The notes under the pieces: model-generated
What the model saw: the letters and a program-made list of their open reading frames with translations, nothing else
Told to the model about the DNA's origin: nothing
Database searches by the model: none
NCBI RefSeq assembly: GCF_001553455.1
Contig: NZ_BBOX01000007.1
Location: 1 to 64,000, forward strand
Source of the DNA: Streptomyces hygroscopicus subsp. hygroscopicus
GTDB taxonomy: Bacteria; Actinomycetota; Actinomycetes; Streptomycetales; Streptomycetaceae
Reading direction: 5' to 3'
Length of the DNA: 64,000 bases
In this document: piece by piece, positions 42,697 to 51,693 of the stretch
Layout: each line of letters opens with the position of its first letter
How positions within the stretch are numbered: position 1 is the stretch's first letter
Made by a program: the position numbers and the translations under genes

Positions 42697-45135
42697 CTAG
42701 GACACCACCGCCGCGTCGGCTGACTTCGCCACGTGCTCGGAGTTGTCTTCGTCACCCACGGCGATCCCGCGTCGCTTGGAGACGTAGACCGCGGCCACGA
42801 TGACGACGGCGGCGATCGCCGCGATGACCGCGCGCAGCCCCGGGCTGGCGTGGTCCCCGTAGGAGAACTTCACCACCGCAGGAGCGATCAGCAGCGCCAC
42901 CAGGTTCATCACCTTCAGCAGCGGGTTGATCGCGGGCCCGGCGGTGTCCTTGAACGGATCGCCGACCGTGTCGCCGATCACCGTCGCGGCATGCGCCTCG
43001 CTCCCCTTGCCGCCGTGGTGACCGTCCTCCACCAGTTTCTTGGCGTTGTCCCAGGCGCCGCCGGAGTTGGCGAGGAAGACGGCCATCAGGGTGCCGGTGC
43101 CGATCGCGCCCGCCAGGAACGCCCCGAGCGCGCCGACCCCGAAGGTGAAGCCGACGGCGATCGGCGCCATCACGGCGAGCAGACCCGGGGTGGCCAGTTC
43201 GCGCAGCGCGTCCTTGGTACAGATGTCGACGACCCGGCCGTACTCGGGCTTCTCGCTGTAGTCCATGATCCCGGGCTTCTCGCGGAACTGCCGCCGCACC
43301 TCGAAGACCACCGCGCCCGCCGACCGTGACACCGCGTTGATCGCCAGCCCGGAGAAGAGGAAGACGACGGCGGCGCCGAGGACGAGGCCCACGAGGTTGT
43401 TGGGCTGTGAGATGTCCAGGTTCAGGTTCATCTCCCCGGCCACGGAGGTGTGCACCTTCTTCACGGCCTCGGCGATCGCGTCGCGGTACGAGCCGAAGAG
43501 CGCCGCCGCGGCGAGCACCGCCGTCGCGATGGCGATGCCCTTGGTGATCGCCTTGGTGGTGTTGCCCACGGCGTCGAGATCGGTGAGCACCTGCGCGCCG
43601 GCGCCCTCGACATCGCCGGACATCTCGGCGATGCCCTGGGCGTTGTCGGAGACCGGGCCGAAGGTGTCCATGGCGACGATCACGCCGACCGTGGTGAGCA
43701 GGCCGGTACCGGCGAGCGCGACGGCGAACAGCGCCAGCATGATCGAGCTGCCGCCGAGCAGGAAGGCGCCGTAGACGCTGAGTCCGATCAGCGCCGCCGA
43801 GTAGACGGCGGACTCCAGGCCGACCGAGATACCGGAGAGCACCACCGTGGCCGGGCCGGTCAGCGAGGTCTTGCCGATGTCCCGCACGGGACGCCGGGTG
43901 GTCTCGGTGAAGTAGCCCGTGAGCTGCTGGATGAGCGCGGCCAGCACGATGCCGACGGCGACGGCGACGAGCGCGAGCACGCGCGGGTCACCGCTGTGGC
44001 CGAGGATCTCGTGGTCGGTGACGCCGTTGAGATCGGCGTAGCTGGACGGCAGATAGATGAAGACCGCGGCCGCCACCAGCGCCATCGAGATCAGCGCGGA
44101 GATGAAGAAGCCGCGGTTGATGGCGGTCATCCCGCTGCGGTCGGAGCGGCGCGGGGCCACGGCGAAGATCCCGATCATGGCGGTGACCACGCCGATGGCC
44201 GGGACGAGCAGCGGAAAGACGAGCCCGGAGTCACCGAAGGCCGCCTTGCCGAGGATCAGCGCGGCCACCAGGGTGACGGCGTACGACTCGAACAGGTCCG
44301 CGGCCATGCCCGCGCAGTCGCCGACGTTGTCGCCAACGTTGTCCGCGATGGTGGCGGCGTTGCGCGGATCGTCCTCGGGGATGCCCTTCTCGACCTTGCC
44401 GACGAGGTCGGCGCCCACGTCGGCGGCCTTGGTGAAGATGCCACCGCCGACCCTCATGAACATCGCGATCAGCGCGGCGCCGAGCCCGAAGCCCTCCAGC
44501 ACCTTGGGCGCGTCGGCCGCGTAGACCAGCACCACGCAGGAGGCACCCAGCAGGCCGAGACCCACGGTGAACATGCCCACCACACCACCCGTACGGAAAG
44601 CGATCTTCATCGCCTTGTGCGAGACGGCGGTGAGATCCACCCCCGGCTTACCGGGCGAGGAAGAAGCCGAATCACCATTGACGGGCGCGGCGGGGGTTTC
44701 GGGGGTGGCCTCACGAGCGGCCGCGGCGACGCGCACATTGCTGCGCACGGCGAGCCACATCCCGATATAGCCGGTGGCCGCCGAGAATCCCGCGCCGATC
44801 AGAAAGAACGCCGAACGCCCGATACGCTGCGGCCAGTCGTCCGCCGGCAACAGCATGAGCAGGAAGAACACCACTACGGCGAATCCGCCGAGGGTGCGCA
44901 GCTGCCGGGCCAGATAGGCATTCGCGCCTTCCTGAACCGCCTCGGCGATCTTCTTCATACTGTCCGTGCCCTCGCCGGCCGCGAGGACTTGTCGTACCAG
45001 CACCACCGCGACCGCGAGTGCCGCGACCGCGACGCCGGCGATCACCAGCACGATCACGCGGTTGCTGTCGGTCAGCTCTGCCGCGGCCAGAGTTGGGGTG
45101 AGGTCCAGCTGATGAGGGGTGAGAGGCCCCGCCAT
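42697..45135 (-). CDS. hppA: Membrane-bound proton-pumping pyrophosphatase, K+-independent type
   Basis: An 812-residue polytopic H+-PPase that couples hydrolysis of pyrophosphate to proton export. Substrate motifs: GGGIFTKAADVGADLVGK, DDPRNAATIADNVGDNVGD and GAWDNAKKLVEDG. The motif GNTTKAITKG has Lys where K+-dependent enzymes have Ala, so it should not need potassium. Sixteen or so helices. GGAGG lies 4 bases before ATG 45135. Confidence 0.95.
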   Translation of the reverse strand: MAGPLTPHQLDLTPTLAAAELTDSNRVIVLVIAGVAVAALAVAVVLVRQVLAAGEGTDSMKKIAEAVQEGANAYLARQLRTLGGFAVVVFFLLMLLPADDWPQRIGRSAFFLIGAGFSAATGYIGMWLAVRSNVRVAAAAREATPETPAAPVNGDSASSSPGKPGVDLTAVSHKAMKIAFRTGGVVGMFTVGLGLLGASCVVLVYAADAPKVLEGFGLGAALIAMFMRVGGGIFTKAADVGADLVGKVEKGIPEDDPRNAATIADNVGDNVGDCAGMAADLFESYAVTLVAALILGKAAFGDSGLVFPLLVPAIGVVTAMIGIFAVAPRRSDRSGMTAINRGFFISALISMALVAAAVFIYLPSSYADLNGVTDHEILGHSGDPRVLALVAVAVGIVLAALIQQLTGYFTETTRRPVRDIGKTSLTGPATVVLSGISVGLESAVYSAALIGLSVYGAFLLGGSSIMLALFAVALAGTGLLTTVGVIVAMDTFGPVSDNAQGIAEMSGDVEGAGAQVLTDLDAVGNTTKAITKGIAIATAVLAAAALFGSYRDAIAEAVKKVHTSVAGEMNLNLDISQPNNLVGLVLGAAVVFLFSGLAINAVSRSAGAVVFEVRRQFREKPGIMDYSEKPEYGRVVDICTKDALRELATPGLLAVMAPIAVGFTFGVGALGAFLAGAIGTGTLMAVFLANSGGAWDNAKKLVEDGHHGGKGSEAHAATVIGDTVGDPFKDTAGPAINPLLKVMNLVALLIAPAVVKFSYGDHASPGLRAVIAAIAAVVIVAAVYVSKRRGIAVGDEDNSEHVAKSADAAVVS

Positions 45136-45231
45136 TCGTCCTCCTTGACGTTTGGCACATGGGCGCGCAGCAGTTCTGCGACCGCAGAAGAGCCGCCACG
45201 CTCAGGCGTCCTGAGCTCGAGATGTGGACGG

Positions 45232-45237
45232 ATTGTA
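45232..45237 (-). promoter_or_regulatory. Candidate -10 box for hppA
   Basis: TACAAT on the minus strand, in a local AT-rich pocket with TGTTTT 17 bases upstream, about 97 bases before the hppA start. Good -10, poor -35. Confidence 0.35.
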
Positions 45238-45302
45238 GGGAGCGTCACACGATCAAAACAGGGCACCGGAATGGGAATTCGCCCGCACCAGCGGAGATCA
45301 AT

Positions 45303-45368
45303 ATGTTTGGCGGTATGAATTCCTTCGGAAGAAGGAAGGTCGACAATTCACTGACGGATGTCAAATGA
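45303..45368 (+). CDS. Possible 21-residue peptide in an AT-rich pocket
   Basis: ATG 45303 opens a frame encoding MFGGMNSFGRRKVDNSLTDVK before TGA, with GGAG 7 bases before the ATG (CGGAGATCAAT). The surrounding 130 bases are far richer in AT (around 55%) than the rest of the gap. It ends 25 bases before another AT-rich patch. No known family; it may be a leader peptide, a small protein or chance. Confidence 0.3.
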   Translation: MFGGMNSFGRRKVDNSLTDVK

Positions 45369-46143
45369 TCTATATAAATGATCTCACGGCGCTATGAAAA
45401 GCGCTGTTCAGAGCATACGTGAGAGATCGAAAAAGCGCGCGTCGAGAGATGCGCCGCGCCCCTACGGCCGACGGGCTCACGGGCAGGTGACGGGCAGCGG
45501 GCGGCCGAACCGGCGATCGCCAAAACGGCCGATCCGGTGGTCCGGCGCGTCAGGGAGGGGGACGACGCCCAGGGCCCGCGCGGCGAAACCCGGCCCGATG
45601 GGGCCAGACGCCGGGGCCCGGCCCGTTCGGCACCCCTCTACGGCGCGTCGCCCGTCACCAAGGTCCCCCGGCGGACAGCACGGCTAACGCGCCAAGGCCC
45701 TCGCCCCGACCAGCGCGGGCCCATACAGGGCAGGGCCAGGACACCAGCCCCGGCCCCATACAGCCAGGCACCACGGGCCTCGCCCCGAGGGCGTGGGAAC
45801 GCCGAGCGGCTCGTCCAGAGGGGTCAGCACACAGGGCCCCGACCCGATGGGACGGGAACGCCGGCAGGCTCGGCCCAGCCGGATGGGCACGCAGAGGCCT
45901 CGGCCGGGTGAGCCAGGCAAGTAGGGAGCCACCCCACCAACACGCCACGGCCCCAGCCCGATACGGCTAGGGCACCAGGGGCCCCAGCCCGATGCGCCAG
46001 ACCCCCACGGGTCCCAGCCCGATACGGCCAGAACCCCACGAGCCCCGCCCCGATACGGCCAGGACACCAGCGCCCCGGCCCAATACGGCCAGAACACCAC
46101 GGGCCCCGGCCCGATACAGCTAGGACACCAGGGGCTCGGGCGA
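45369..46143. repeat. Gap with 30-31 base array running into the anti-sigma gene
   Basis: No gene recognised. 45369-45700 is GC-rich filler; 45700-45950 has degenerate copies. From 45960 a unit starting GATACGGCC and continuing CCAGGACACCA..CCCCGGCCC repeats at 45960, 45991, 46021, 46052, 46082 and 46113. The last copy contains the anti-sigma gene's stop (CTA) and final codons. Confidence 0.8.
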
Positions 46144-46548
46144 GGTCGGCCAGCTCATCCGGATCACGCCACCGGTCTCGCTGCTCGTCACCTCGACATC
46201 GTCGACGAGCCCGCTGATGACGGCGAGACCCATCTCGTCCTCGCCCTCGGCCTCGTCGTCCGCCTCGGCGTGCGAGCCGGACACCAGGGCCGCCGAGGTC
46301 GGGGACTCGTCACCGACCTCGATGGAGAACTTCTTCTCCTCCTCGGTCAGCACCACCCGCACCGGCGCGTTCACCCCATTGCTCAGGTGGAGCCCGACCG
46401 CACGCGTGCATGCCTCGCCGACCGCGAGCCGCACCTCGTCGAGCACGGCCTCATCCACCCCCGCCCGGCGCGCCACGGCCGCCGCGACAAGACGGGCGGT
46501 CCTGACGTGCTCGGGCAGCGCGCTGAAGCGGAGTTCGACGGTGGCCAT
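46120..46548 (-). CDS. Anti-sigma (RsbW/SpoIIAB-like) protein of the bldG locus
   Basis: A 142-residue GHKL-fold protein, the gene that follows bldG in Streptomyces. Visible motifs: VLDEVRLAVGEACTRAVGLH for the ATP N-box, where the usual Asn after E-A-C is Arg, and EDEMGLAVISGLVDDVEV for the G1 region. A charged insert (SHAEADDEAEGED) precedes the latter. It is the probable target of BldG, binding a sigma factor when BldG is phosphorylated. ATG 46548 starts 93 bases after the bldG stop. The altered N-box raises doubt about kinase activity. Confidence 0.88.
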   Translation of the reverse strand: MATVELRFSALPEHVRTARLVAAAVARRAGVDEAVLDEVRLAVGEACTRAVGLHLSNGVNAPVRVVLTEEEKKFSIEVGDESPTSAALVSGSHAEADDEAEGEDEMGLAVISGLVDDVEVTSSETGGVIRMSWPTSPEPLVS

Positions 46549-46640
46549 GCCATCCCCCTCGGGCGTATGGGCGTGCGTATGGGGAGGGCCGGGCGTGCAC
46601 CGCCCGGGACCTCCATCTGTGTCTTCCTTCGGCGATCTTG

Positions 46641-46982
46641 TCAGTCGGTCGCCGCGACAGCGTCCTCGACCGAGGTGTGAATCGGAAACACCTTGGTGAG
46701 GCCGGTGATGCGGAAGATCTTCAGAATGCGTTCCTGGTTGCAGACCAGGCGCAGCGAGCCCTCGTGGGCCCGCACTCGCTTGAGCCCGCCGACGAGCACG
46801 CCGAGTCCGGTGGAGTCGAGGAAGTCGACGCCCTCCATGTCGACGACCAGGTGGTAGTTGCCGTCGTTGACAAGCTCGACCAGCTGCTCACGCAGCTTGG
46901 GCGCGGTGTATACATCAATCTCGCCACCGACCTCGACGACCGTACGGTCGTCGACGGTCCGGGTCGACAGGGACAGGTCCAC
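46641..46982 (-). CDS. bldG: Anti-anti-sigma factor BldG
   Basis: A 113-residue STAS protein needed for aerial mycelium and antibiotic production in Streptomyces. The sequence matches my memory of BldG almost residue for residue: [20 protein letters not shown], the phosphorylated Ser57 in [14 protein letters not shown], and [19 protein letters not shown] 46982 follows GGAGG and gives the known length; the frame's earlier starts are not needed. It is followed by the anti-sigma gene. Phosphorylation state controls release of the partner. Confidence 0.95.
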   Translation of the reverse strand: MDLSLSTRTVDDRTVVEVGGEIDVYTAPKLREQLVELVNDGNYHLVVDMEGVDFLDSTGLGVLVGGLKRVRAHEGSLRLVCNQERILKIFRITGLTKVFPIHTSVEDAVAATD

Positions 46983-47036
46983 GGATCCTCCAGCACCTTG
47001 CATCGAGCGGTCGCCCCCCATGGATCGGCAGCCGCG

Positions 47037-49493
47037 ATGGCATTCAATCACTTACCAGCAGGCGTGCACGACGCCTTGAGCCCATTGTCCGTCAGACCAG
47101 TGACACACTCGGTGTCGATGGCCCACAACCAAATCCCGCGGCAGGCGGGCATACGCCCCTCACCCCGGGCCGTCCTCGGTCGGCTGAGCACCGGGGCGGG
47201 CCGGGGCACACGCATCACTCATACGGAGCACTTGCCCCCGCGCCCCGGAACCCATGCCCAATGGCCCTCGGCGATCCGGCCGGAGGTGATCGACGCCATT
47301 CGCGCGGCCGGTATCGAGCGTCCGTGGGCCCACCAGGCGCGCACGGCCGAACACGCGCTGCGCGGAGAGTCCGTGGTCGTCGCCACCGGAACCGCCTCCG
47401 GCAAGTCCCTCGCCTATCTGGCCCCCGTCCTCAGCACCCTGCTGGACGGCGCGGAGGAGCCCAGCGGACGGGGGACGACCGCCCTGTACCTGTCCCCCAC
47501 CAAGGCGCTGGCCGCCGATCAGCGCCGCGCGGTGGCCGGCCTCACCGCCCCGCTGGGCACCGGCGTCCGGGCGGCGGTCTACGACGGCGACACACCCGTC
47601 GAGGAGCGCGAGTGGGTCCGCCAGTACGCGAACTACGTGCTCACCAACCCCGACATGCTGCACCGCGGCATCCTGCCCGGCCATCCCAGGTGGTCCTCCT
47701 TCCTGCGCGCGCTGCGCTATGTCGTGATCGACGAGTGCCACACCTACCGGGGTGTCTTCGGCTCCCATGTGGCCCAGGTGCTGCGCAGGCTGCGCCGCGT
47801 CTGCGCCCGCTACGGCTCCTCGCCGGTGTTCCTGCTCGCCTCGGCCACCGCCTCCGATCCGGCGGTCGCCGCGGGCCGGCTGACCGGTGTGCCCGTCGTG
47901 GAGATCACCGAGGACGGCTCGCCCCGCGGCGAGGTGGTCTTCGCCCTCTGGGAACCGCCCCTGACCGAACTCCACGGCGAGCAGGGCGCCCCCGTGCGCC
48001 GCACGGCCACGGCCGAGTCCGCGGACCTGCTCACCGACCTGGCCGTCCAGGGGGTCCGCACGGTCACCTTCGTACGCTCCCGGCGGGGCGCGGAACTCAT
48101 CGCGCTCATCGCCCAGGAGCGGCTCGCGGAGGTGGACCGCTCGCTGCCGGGCAGGATCGCCGCCTACCGCGGCGGCTATCTTCCCGAGGAACGCCGTGCC
48201 CTGGAGAGGGCCCTGCACTCCGGTGAGCTGCTCGGCCTCGCCGCGACCACCGCCCTGGAGCTGGGGATGGACATCGCCGGGCTGGACGCCGTGGTGGTGG
48301 CGGGTTATCCCGGCACCCGCGCCTCCCTGTGGCAGCAGGCGGGCCGGGCCGGACGCACCGGCGAAGGGGCCCTCGCGATCCTGGTGGCCCGGGACGACCC
48401 GCTGGACACCTATCTCGTCCACCACCCGGACGCCCTCTTCCGGCAGCCGGTGGAGTCGACCGTCCTGGACCCGGACAACCCCTACGTCCTCGCGCCGCAC
48501 CTGTGCGCGGCCGCGGCCGAGCTTCCGCTCACCGAGCCGGACCTGGAGCTCTTCGGCCCCGCCACCACGGAGCTGATGCCGCAGCTGGAGCAGCGAAAGC
48601 TGCTGCGGCGCCGGGCCACCGCCTGGCACTGGACCCGCCGTGAGCGCGCCGCCGACCTCACCGACATCCGCGGGGCGGGCGGCAGCCCGGTGCAGGTCGT
48701 GGAGGCGGCGACCGGGCGACTGCTGGGCACCGTGGACGCCGCGGCCGCCCACACCACCGTCCACGAGGGCGCCGTCCACCTCCACCAGGGCCGGAGCTAC
48801 CTCGTCAGGCAGCTCGACCTCGACGACTCTGTCGCCCTCGTGGAGGAGGCCAGTCCGCCCTACTCGACCACGGCCCGCGACACCACGGCGATCTCCATCC
48901 TGGAGACCACCACCGAGATCCCCTGGGGGGACGCGCGGCTGTGCTTCGGCTCGGTCGAGGTCACCAACCAGGTCGTCTCCTTCCTGCGCCGCAAGCTGAT
49001 CACCGGCGAGGTCCTCGGCGAGTCCAAGCTCGACCTTCCGCCGCGCACCCTGCGCACCCGGGCCGTGTGGTGGACGGTCACCGAGGACCAGCTCGAGGAG
49101 GCCCGGGTGCACCCCCAGGCCCTCGGCGGTGCCCTGCACGCCGCCGAGCACGCCTCCATCGGCATCCTGCCGCTGTTCGCCACCTGTGACCGCTGGGACA
49201 TCGGCGGGGTGTCCATCCCGCTGCATCCCGACACCCTGCTGCCGACGGTCTTCGTGTACGACGGGCATCCGGGTGGCGCGGGCTTCGCCGAACGTGCCTT
49301 CCACACGGCCGCCCGCTGGCTGGCGGCCACCCGCGAGGCGATCGCCGCCTGCGAGTGCGAGGCGGGCTGTCCCTCCTGCATCCAGTCGCCCAAGTGCGGA
49401 AACGGCAACGACCCGCTGGACAAGAAGGCCGCCATCCGGCTGCTGACGACCCTCCTCGCCGGGGCCCCGGAGCACCCGCCGACCGCCGAGTGA
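47037..49493 (+). CDS. Superfamily 2 DEAD/DEAH-box helicase with C-terminal zinc motif (MrfA/YprA-like)
   Basis: An 818-residue helicase: Q region [12 protein letters not shown], Walker A in [15 protein letters not shown] as motif II, ATAS as motif III, and motif VI in [12 protein letters not shown]. The DUF1998 region ends in a four-Cys cluster ([16 protein letters not shown]), as in the DNA-repair helicase MrfA. ATG 47037 is used because the N-terminus ([17 protein letters not shown]) resembles relatives as I remember them; ATG 47118 is the alternative. Divergent from bldG, with 54 bases between starts. In actinobacteria it sits beside the tad genes. Confidence 0.88.
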   Translation: MAFNHLPAGVHDALSPLSVRPVTHSVSMAHNQIPRQAGIRPSPRAVLGRLSTGAGRGTRITHTEHLPPRPGTHAQWPSAIRPEVIDAIRAAGIERPWAHQARTAEHALRGESVVVATGTASGKSLAYLAPVLSTLLDGAEEPSGRGTTALYLSPTKALAADQRRAVAGLTAPLGTGVRAAVYDGDTPVEEREWVRQYANYVLTNPDMLHRGILPGHPRWSSFLRALRYVVIDECHTYRGVFGSHVAQVLRRLRRVCARYGSSPVFLLASATASDPAVAAGRLTGVPVVEITEDGSPRGEVVFALWEPPLTELHGEQGAPVRRTATAESADLLTDLAVQGVRTVTFVRSRRGAELIALIAQERLAEVDRSLPGRIAAYRGGYLPEERRALERALHSGELLGLAATTALELGMDIAGLDAVVVAGYPGTRASLWQQAGRAGRTGEGALAILVARDDPLDTYLVHHPDALFRQPVESTVLDPDNPYVLAPHLCAAAAELPLTEPDLELFGPATTELMPQLEQRKLLRRRATAWHWTRRERAADLTDIRGAGGSPVQVVEAATGRLLGTVDAAAAHTTVHEGAVHLHQGRSYLVRQLDLDDSVALVEEASPPYSTTARDTTAISILETTTEIPWGDARLCFGSVEVTNQVVSFLRRKLITGEVLGESKLDLPPRTLRTRAVWWTVTEDQLEEARVHPQALGGALHAAEHASIGILPLFATCDRWDIGGVSIPLHPDTLLPTVFVYDGHPGGAGFAERAFHTAARWLAATREAIAACECEAGCPSCIQSPKCGNGNDPLDKKAAIRLLTTLLAGAPEHPPTAE

Positions 49494-49871
49494 CCGCGCC
49501 CCGTCGCCCGGCTCGGACGGCCGTACGGTGACGGGAGTGCCCGCGGGGCCCGCCCGCGCCCGCACCCGGAGGGCGAACGGGCCGGTGCGCACCTCCGCCG
49601 TGAGATCAGCGATCTCACCGCTCAGGGCGCATCGCACCACGCGTGCCCCTTGCGCGGAGGCCACCCTCCGGGCGAGACCGCACGCCGTACGAGCCCCCTC
49701 CAGGCCGTGGTCCGCCGCCGCGAGCGCCGCCAGATCGGCGGCTCCGCCCGCCCGGTGGCGCGCCACCATGGCCTGCCCGGCCGCCAGCACGGCCGCGAAC
49801 ACCACGCACAGGGCCGTCGCGGCCAACGCGGTCCATACGGTCGCCGACCCCCGGTCGTCCGCCCTTCTCAC
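49494..49871 (-). CDS. TadE-like 'helicase/secretion neighbourhood' protein, 3' end undefined
   Basis: Starts at GTG 49871, overlapping the preceding TadE gene (GTGA). The N-terminus is a typical short pilus-type leader plus helix (RGSATVWTALAATALCVVFAAVLAAG), then HRAGGAADLAALAAAD and a domain ending near RTGPFALRVRARAGPAGTPV, about 115 residues. After that no stop occurs in frame: it stays open through the whole opposite helicase gene to 47160. The coordinates given stop at the helicase end; the real end is unresolved. A lost stop or small frameshift is likely. Confidence 0.6.
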
Positions 49872-50365
49872 GGGACCGTCTCCCGGGCCGCCGAGCCGCC
49901 CGAGCCCACCGCGTCCTCCGCGAGCGCGGCCGCCTCACCCCGCAGACTCACCGCCAGCGGGCCGGGCCCCGCCGCGTGGGTCCGGACCCGCACCCGCACC
50001 AGGTCCCCCTCCCGCCACAAGTCGACCCGCGCTCCCCGGGGCGCGGCCGAGCGGGCGGCCGCCACCGCGTCCTCCCTCGGCTCCGACCGCGCCGCCGCCC
50101 GCGCCCCGGCGCGGGCCGCGTCCACGCACTGAAGCTGCGCGGAGGCGGCCGTCAGCCCCCAGATCAGCATCAGGACGAACAGCGCCAGCACCGGCAGCGC
50201 GACGGCCGCCTCCGCGGTGACGAAGCCGCTGTCCCACCCCGTGCCCCGGGCCCTCGGGGCGCCCCGCGCGCACCGCCCGGCTCCCCGGGCCCTTGGGGCG
50301 CCCCGCGCGCCACTCCTGGCACGCGGGCCCGTCCGCTCCGTTCCCGGTGCTTCAGAACTGCGCAT
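49868..50365 (-). CDS. TadE-family pilus-assembly protein with repetitive N-terminal extension
   Basis: A 165-residue minor pilin-like protein. Core: FVTAEAAVALPVLALFVLMLIWG, the TadE hydrophobic segment, followed by AQLQCVDAARAGARAAARSE. Residues about 10-48 are an Arg/Gly/Ala/Pro repeat (ARGAPRARG) not normal for the family. ATG 50365 overlaps the end of the pilin gene; a start nearer the helix is possible. It assembles with the Tad secretion machinery. Confidence 0.8.
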   Translation of the reverse strand: MRSSEAPGTERTGPRARSGARGAPRARGAGRCARGAPRARGTGWDSGFVTAEAAVALPVLALFVLMLIWGLTAASAQLQCVDAARAGARAAARSEPREDAVAAARSAAPRGARVDLWREGDLVRVRVRTHAAGPGPLAVSLRGEAAALAEDAVGSGGSAARETVP

Positions 50366-50549
50366 CGAGCGCCCGCCCGATGACCGATTGCAGCGCACCG
50401 CTGACCGTCCCGCTGGTCACCACCTTGTAGAGCACCGCGGCGAAACCGCACGCCGCGATCGTCCCCATCGCGTACTCGGCGGTGGCCATGCCCGCCTCGG
50501 CCTTGGCCCGCGCCGCCGCGTACCGCCGTACCCACCACTGCTTCACCAT
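50352..50549 (-). CDS. Flp-type pilin-like protein (DUF4244)
   Basis: A 65-residue pilin-like protein: basic leader, then EAGMATAEYAMGTIAACGFAAVLY with a prepilin-type cleavage site (G|M-x3-E) and one hydrophobic helix. GGGGG precedes ATG 50549. Placement between TadC and TadE fits the major subunit of the actinobacterial Tad pilus. Confidence 0.85.
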   Translation of the reverse strand: MVKQWWVRRYAAARAKAEAGMATAEYAMGTIAACGFAAVLYKVVTSGTVSGALQSVIGRALDAQF

Positions 50550-50844
50550 GTCGGCCCCCTTGTCCCGGTCCTGTCCGCGGTGCCGCTGACCGCGGTGTTG
50601 TCCTTCGTGCTCCCGATGTCGTGCCGCGTCGCTCGCGCCACTGTTCTTCGTACGCGCCGTTCCGTGCGCCGCCGTTCCGTGCGCCCGCCGTCCGGGCCGC
50701 GCCCGCTCGTGCTGCCCCCGTTGACGCCCACACCGTCCGTACCGCCGCCGGCCGCGCCACCCCCTTCCGCGTCGCCCTTGCCGACGCTGCCGCCATCCGT
50801 GCCGGCAGCGCCCGTGCTGCCGCCGCTCCTGGCCTCGCCGGTGC
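50550..50844. repeat. Degenerate repeats between TadC and pilin genes
   Basis: No gene. Imperfect 10-14 base repeats (GCCGTTCCGTGCGCC, GCCGCCGTTCCG and relatives) at about 50620-50720, then GTGCTGCC(C/G)CCG-type copies to 50830. No terminator visible within the operon. Confidence 0.6.
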
Positions 50845-51693
50845 TCAGGGGCCGTCGCCCGCCAGGCCGCGGGCCAGCCCGATCATCACCGGGGCCAGGC
50901 CCACCAGCAGGAACGCGGGGAGGAAGCAGCCTCCGAGCGGCGCGTTGACCAACACTCCGGTCCGGTCGGCCCGTTTCATCGCCTCCCGCCCCTGCTGGGC
51001 CCGGCATTCAGCCGCCAGCCGGGACACCTGCTCCACCGCCGGAGCGCCCGTTGTGCCAGCGCGCTCCAGAGCGCGTGCCAACCCGTGCGCTCCAGGCAGA
51101 GCCCCGATGCGCCCCCAGGCATGGGCCGGTTCGCCTCCCAGCCGCAGCTCCGCCGCGGTCTGGACGAGCCGCTCGCCAACCGGACCGCCGAGCGAACCGC
51201 CCACCGCCTCCGCCGCCCTCCGCGGGTCCGCTCCAGCCGCCAGGCAGGCGGTCAGCAGATCCGCGGCCAGCGGGATCTGGCGCTCGGCGAGACCCTCCAG
51301 ATGCCGGTCACGGCCGGACCGCCCGGCCGTCGCCCCGCGGTGCCGCTGCCACCGCCAGAGGCCCCAGGCCGAGACGAGCCCCAGCACCCACCCCGGCGGT
51401 CCTCCGACGAGGACGACGGCGGCCACCAGAGCGCCGCCCGCCGCGGCCCAGGCCGTCCGAGCGCCTCCTGCCGCGGCCCGGACCGGCGGAGCGCCCGCAT
51501 CGGCGCCGACGTGCCACCGCCGCCACGGTCGGGCCCGCCTCGGCCACCCGCCTCCCACACCCGGAAGCAGCGTCACCAGCCGTCGTCCGGCCTTCCGCTC
51601 CCGCCGGGCCTCGGCCATCGCCATCGCCGCGCACAGGGCCGCCGCCAGGAAGGACAGCGCGATCCCCAGGCTGCGGACGGACTCAGCGTTCAT
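50845..51693 (-). CDS. tadC: Tad pilus inner-membrane protein, TadC-like (T2SS F family)
   Basis: A 282-residue protein of the type II secretion F family with hydrophobic segments at the N-terminus, near residue 80 and at the C-terminus (GGCFLPAFLLVGLAPVMIGLA). The cytoplasmic F domain has LLTACLAAGADPRRAAEAVG. ATG 51693 lies inside the end of tadB. It forms the platform on which the TadA ATPase acts. Confidence 0.85.
   Translation of the reverse strand: MNAESVRSLGIALSFLAAALCAAMAMAEARRERKAGRRLVTLLPGVGGGWPRRARPWRRWHVGADAGAPPVRAAAGGARTAWAAAGGALVAAVVLVGGPPGWVLGLVSAWGLWRWQRHRGATAGRSGRDRHLEGLAERQIPLAADLLTACLAAGADPRRAAEAVGGSLGGPVGERLVQTAAELRLGGEPAHAWGRIGALPGAHGLARALERAGTTGAPAVEQVSRLAAECRAQQGREAMKRADRTGVLVNAPLGGCFLPAFLLVGLAPVMIGLARGLAGDGP

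Noticed and set aside
43450..45318. 622-codon open frame opposite hppA
   Set aside because: Mirror of the hppA coding sequence, rich in His, Arg and Gly, with no family features.
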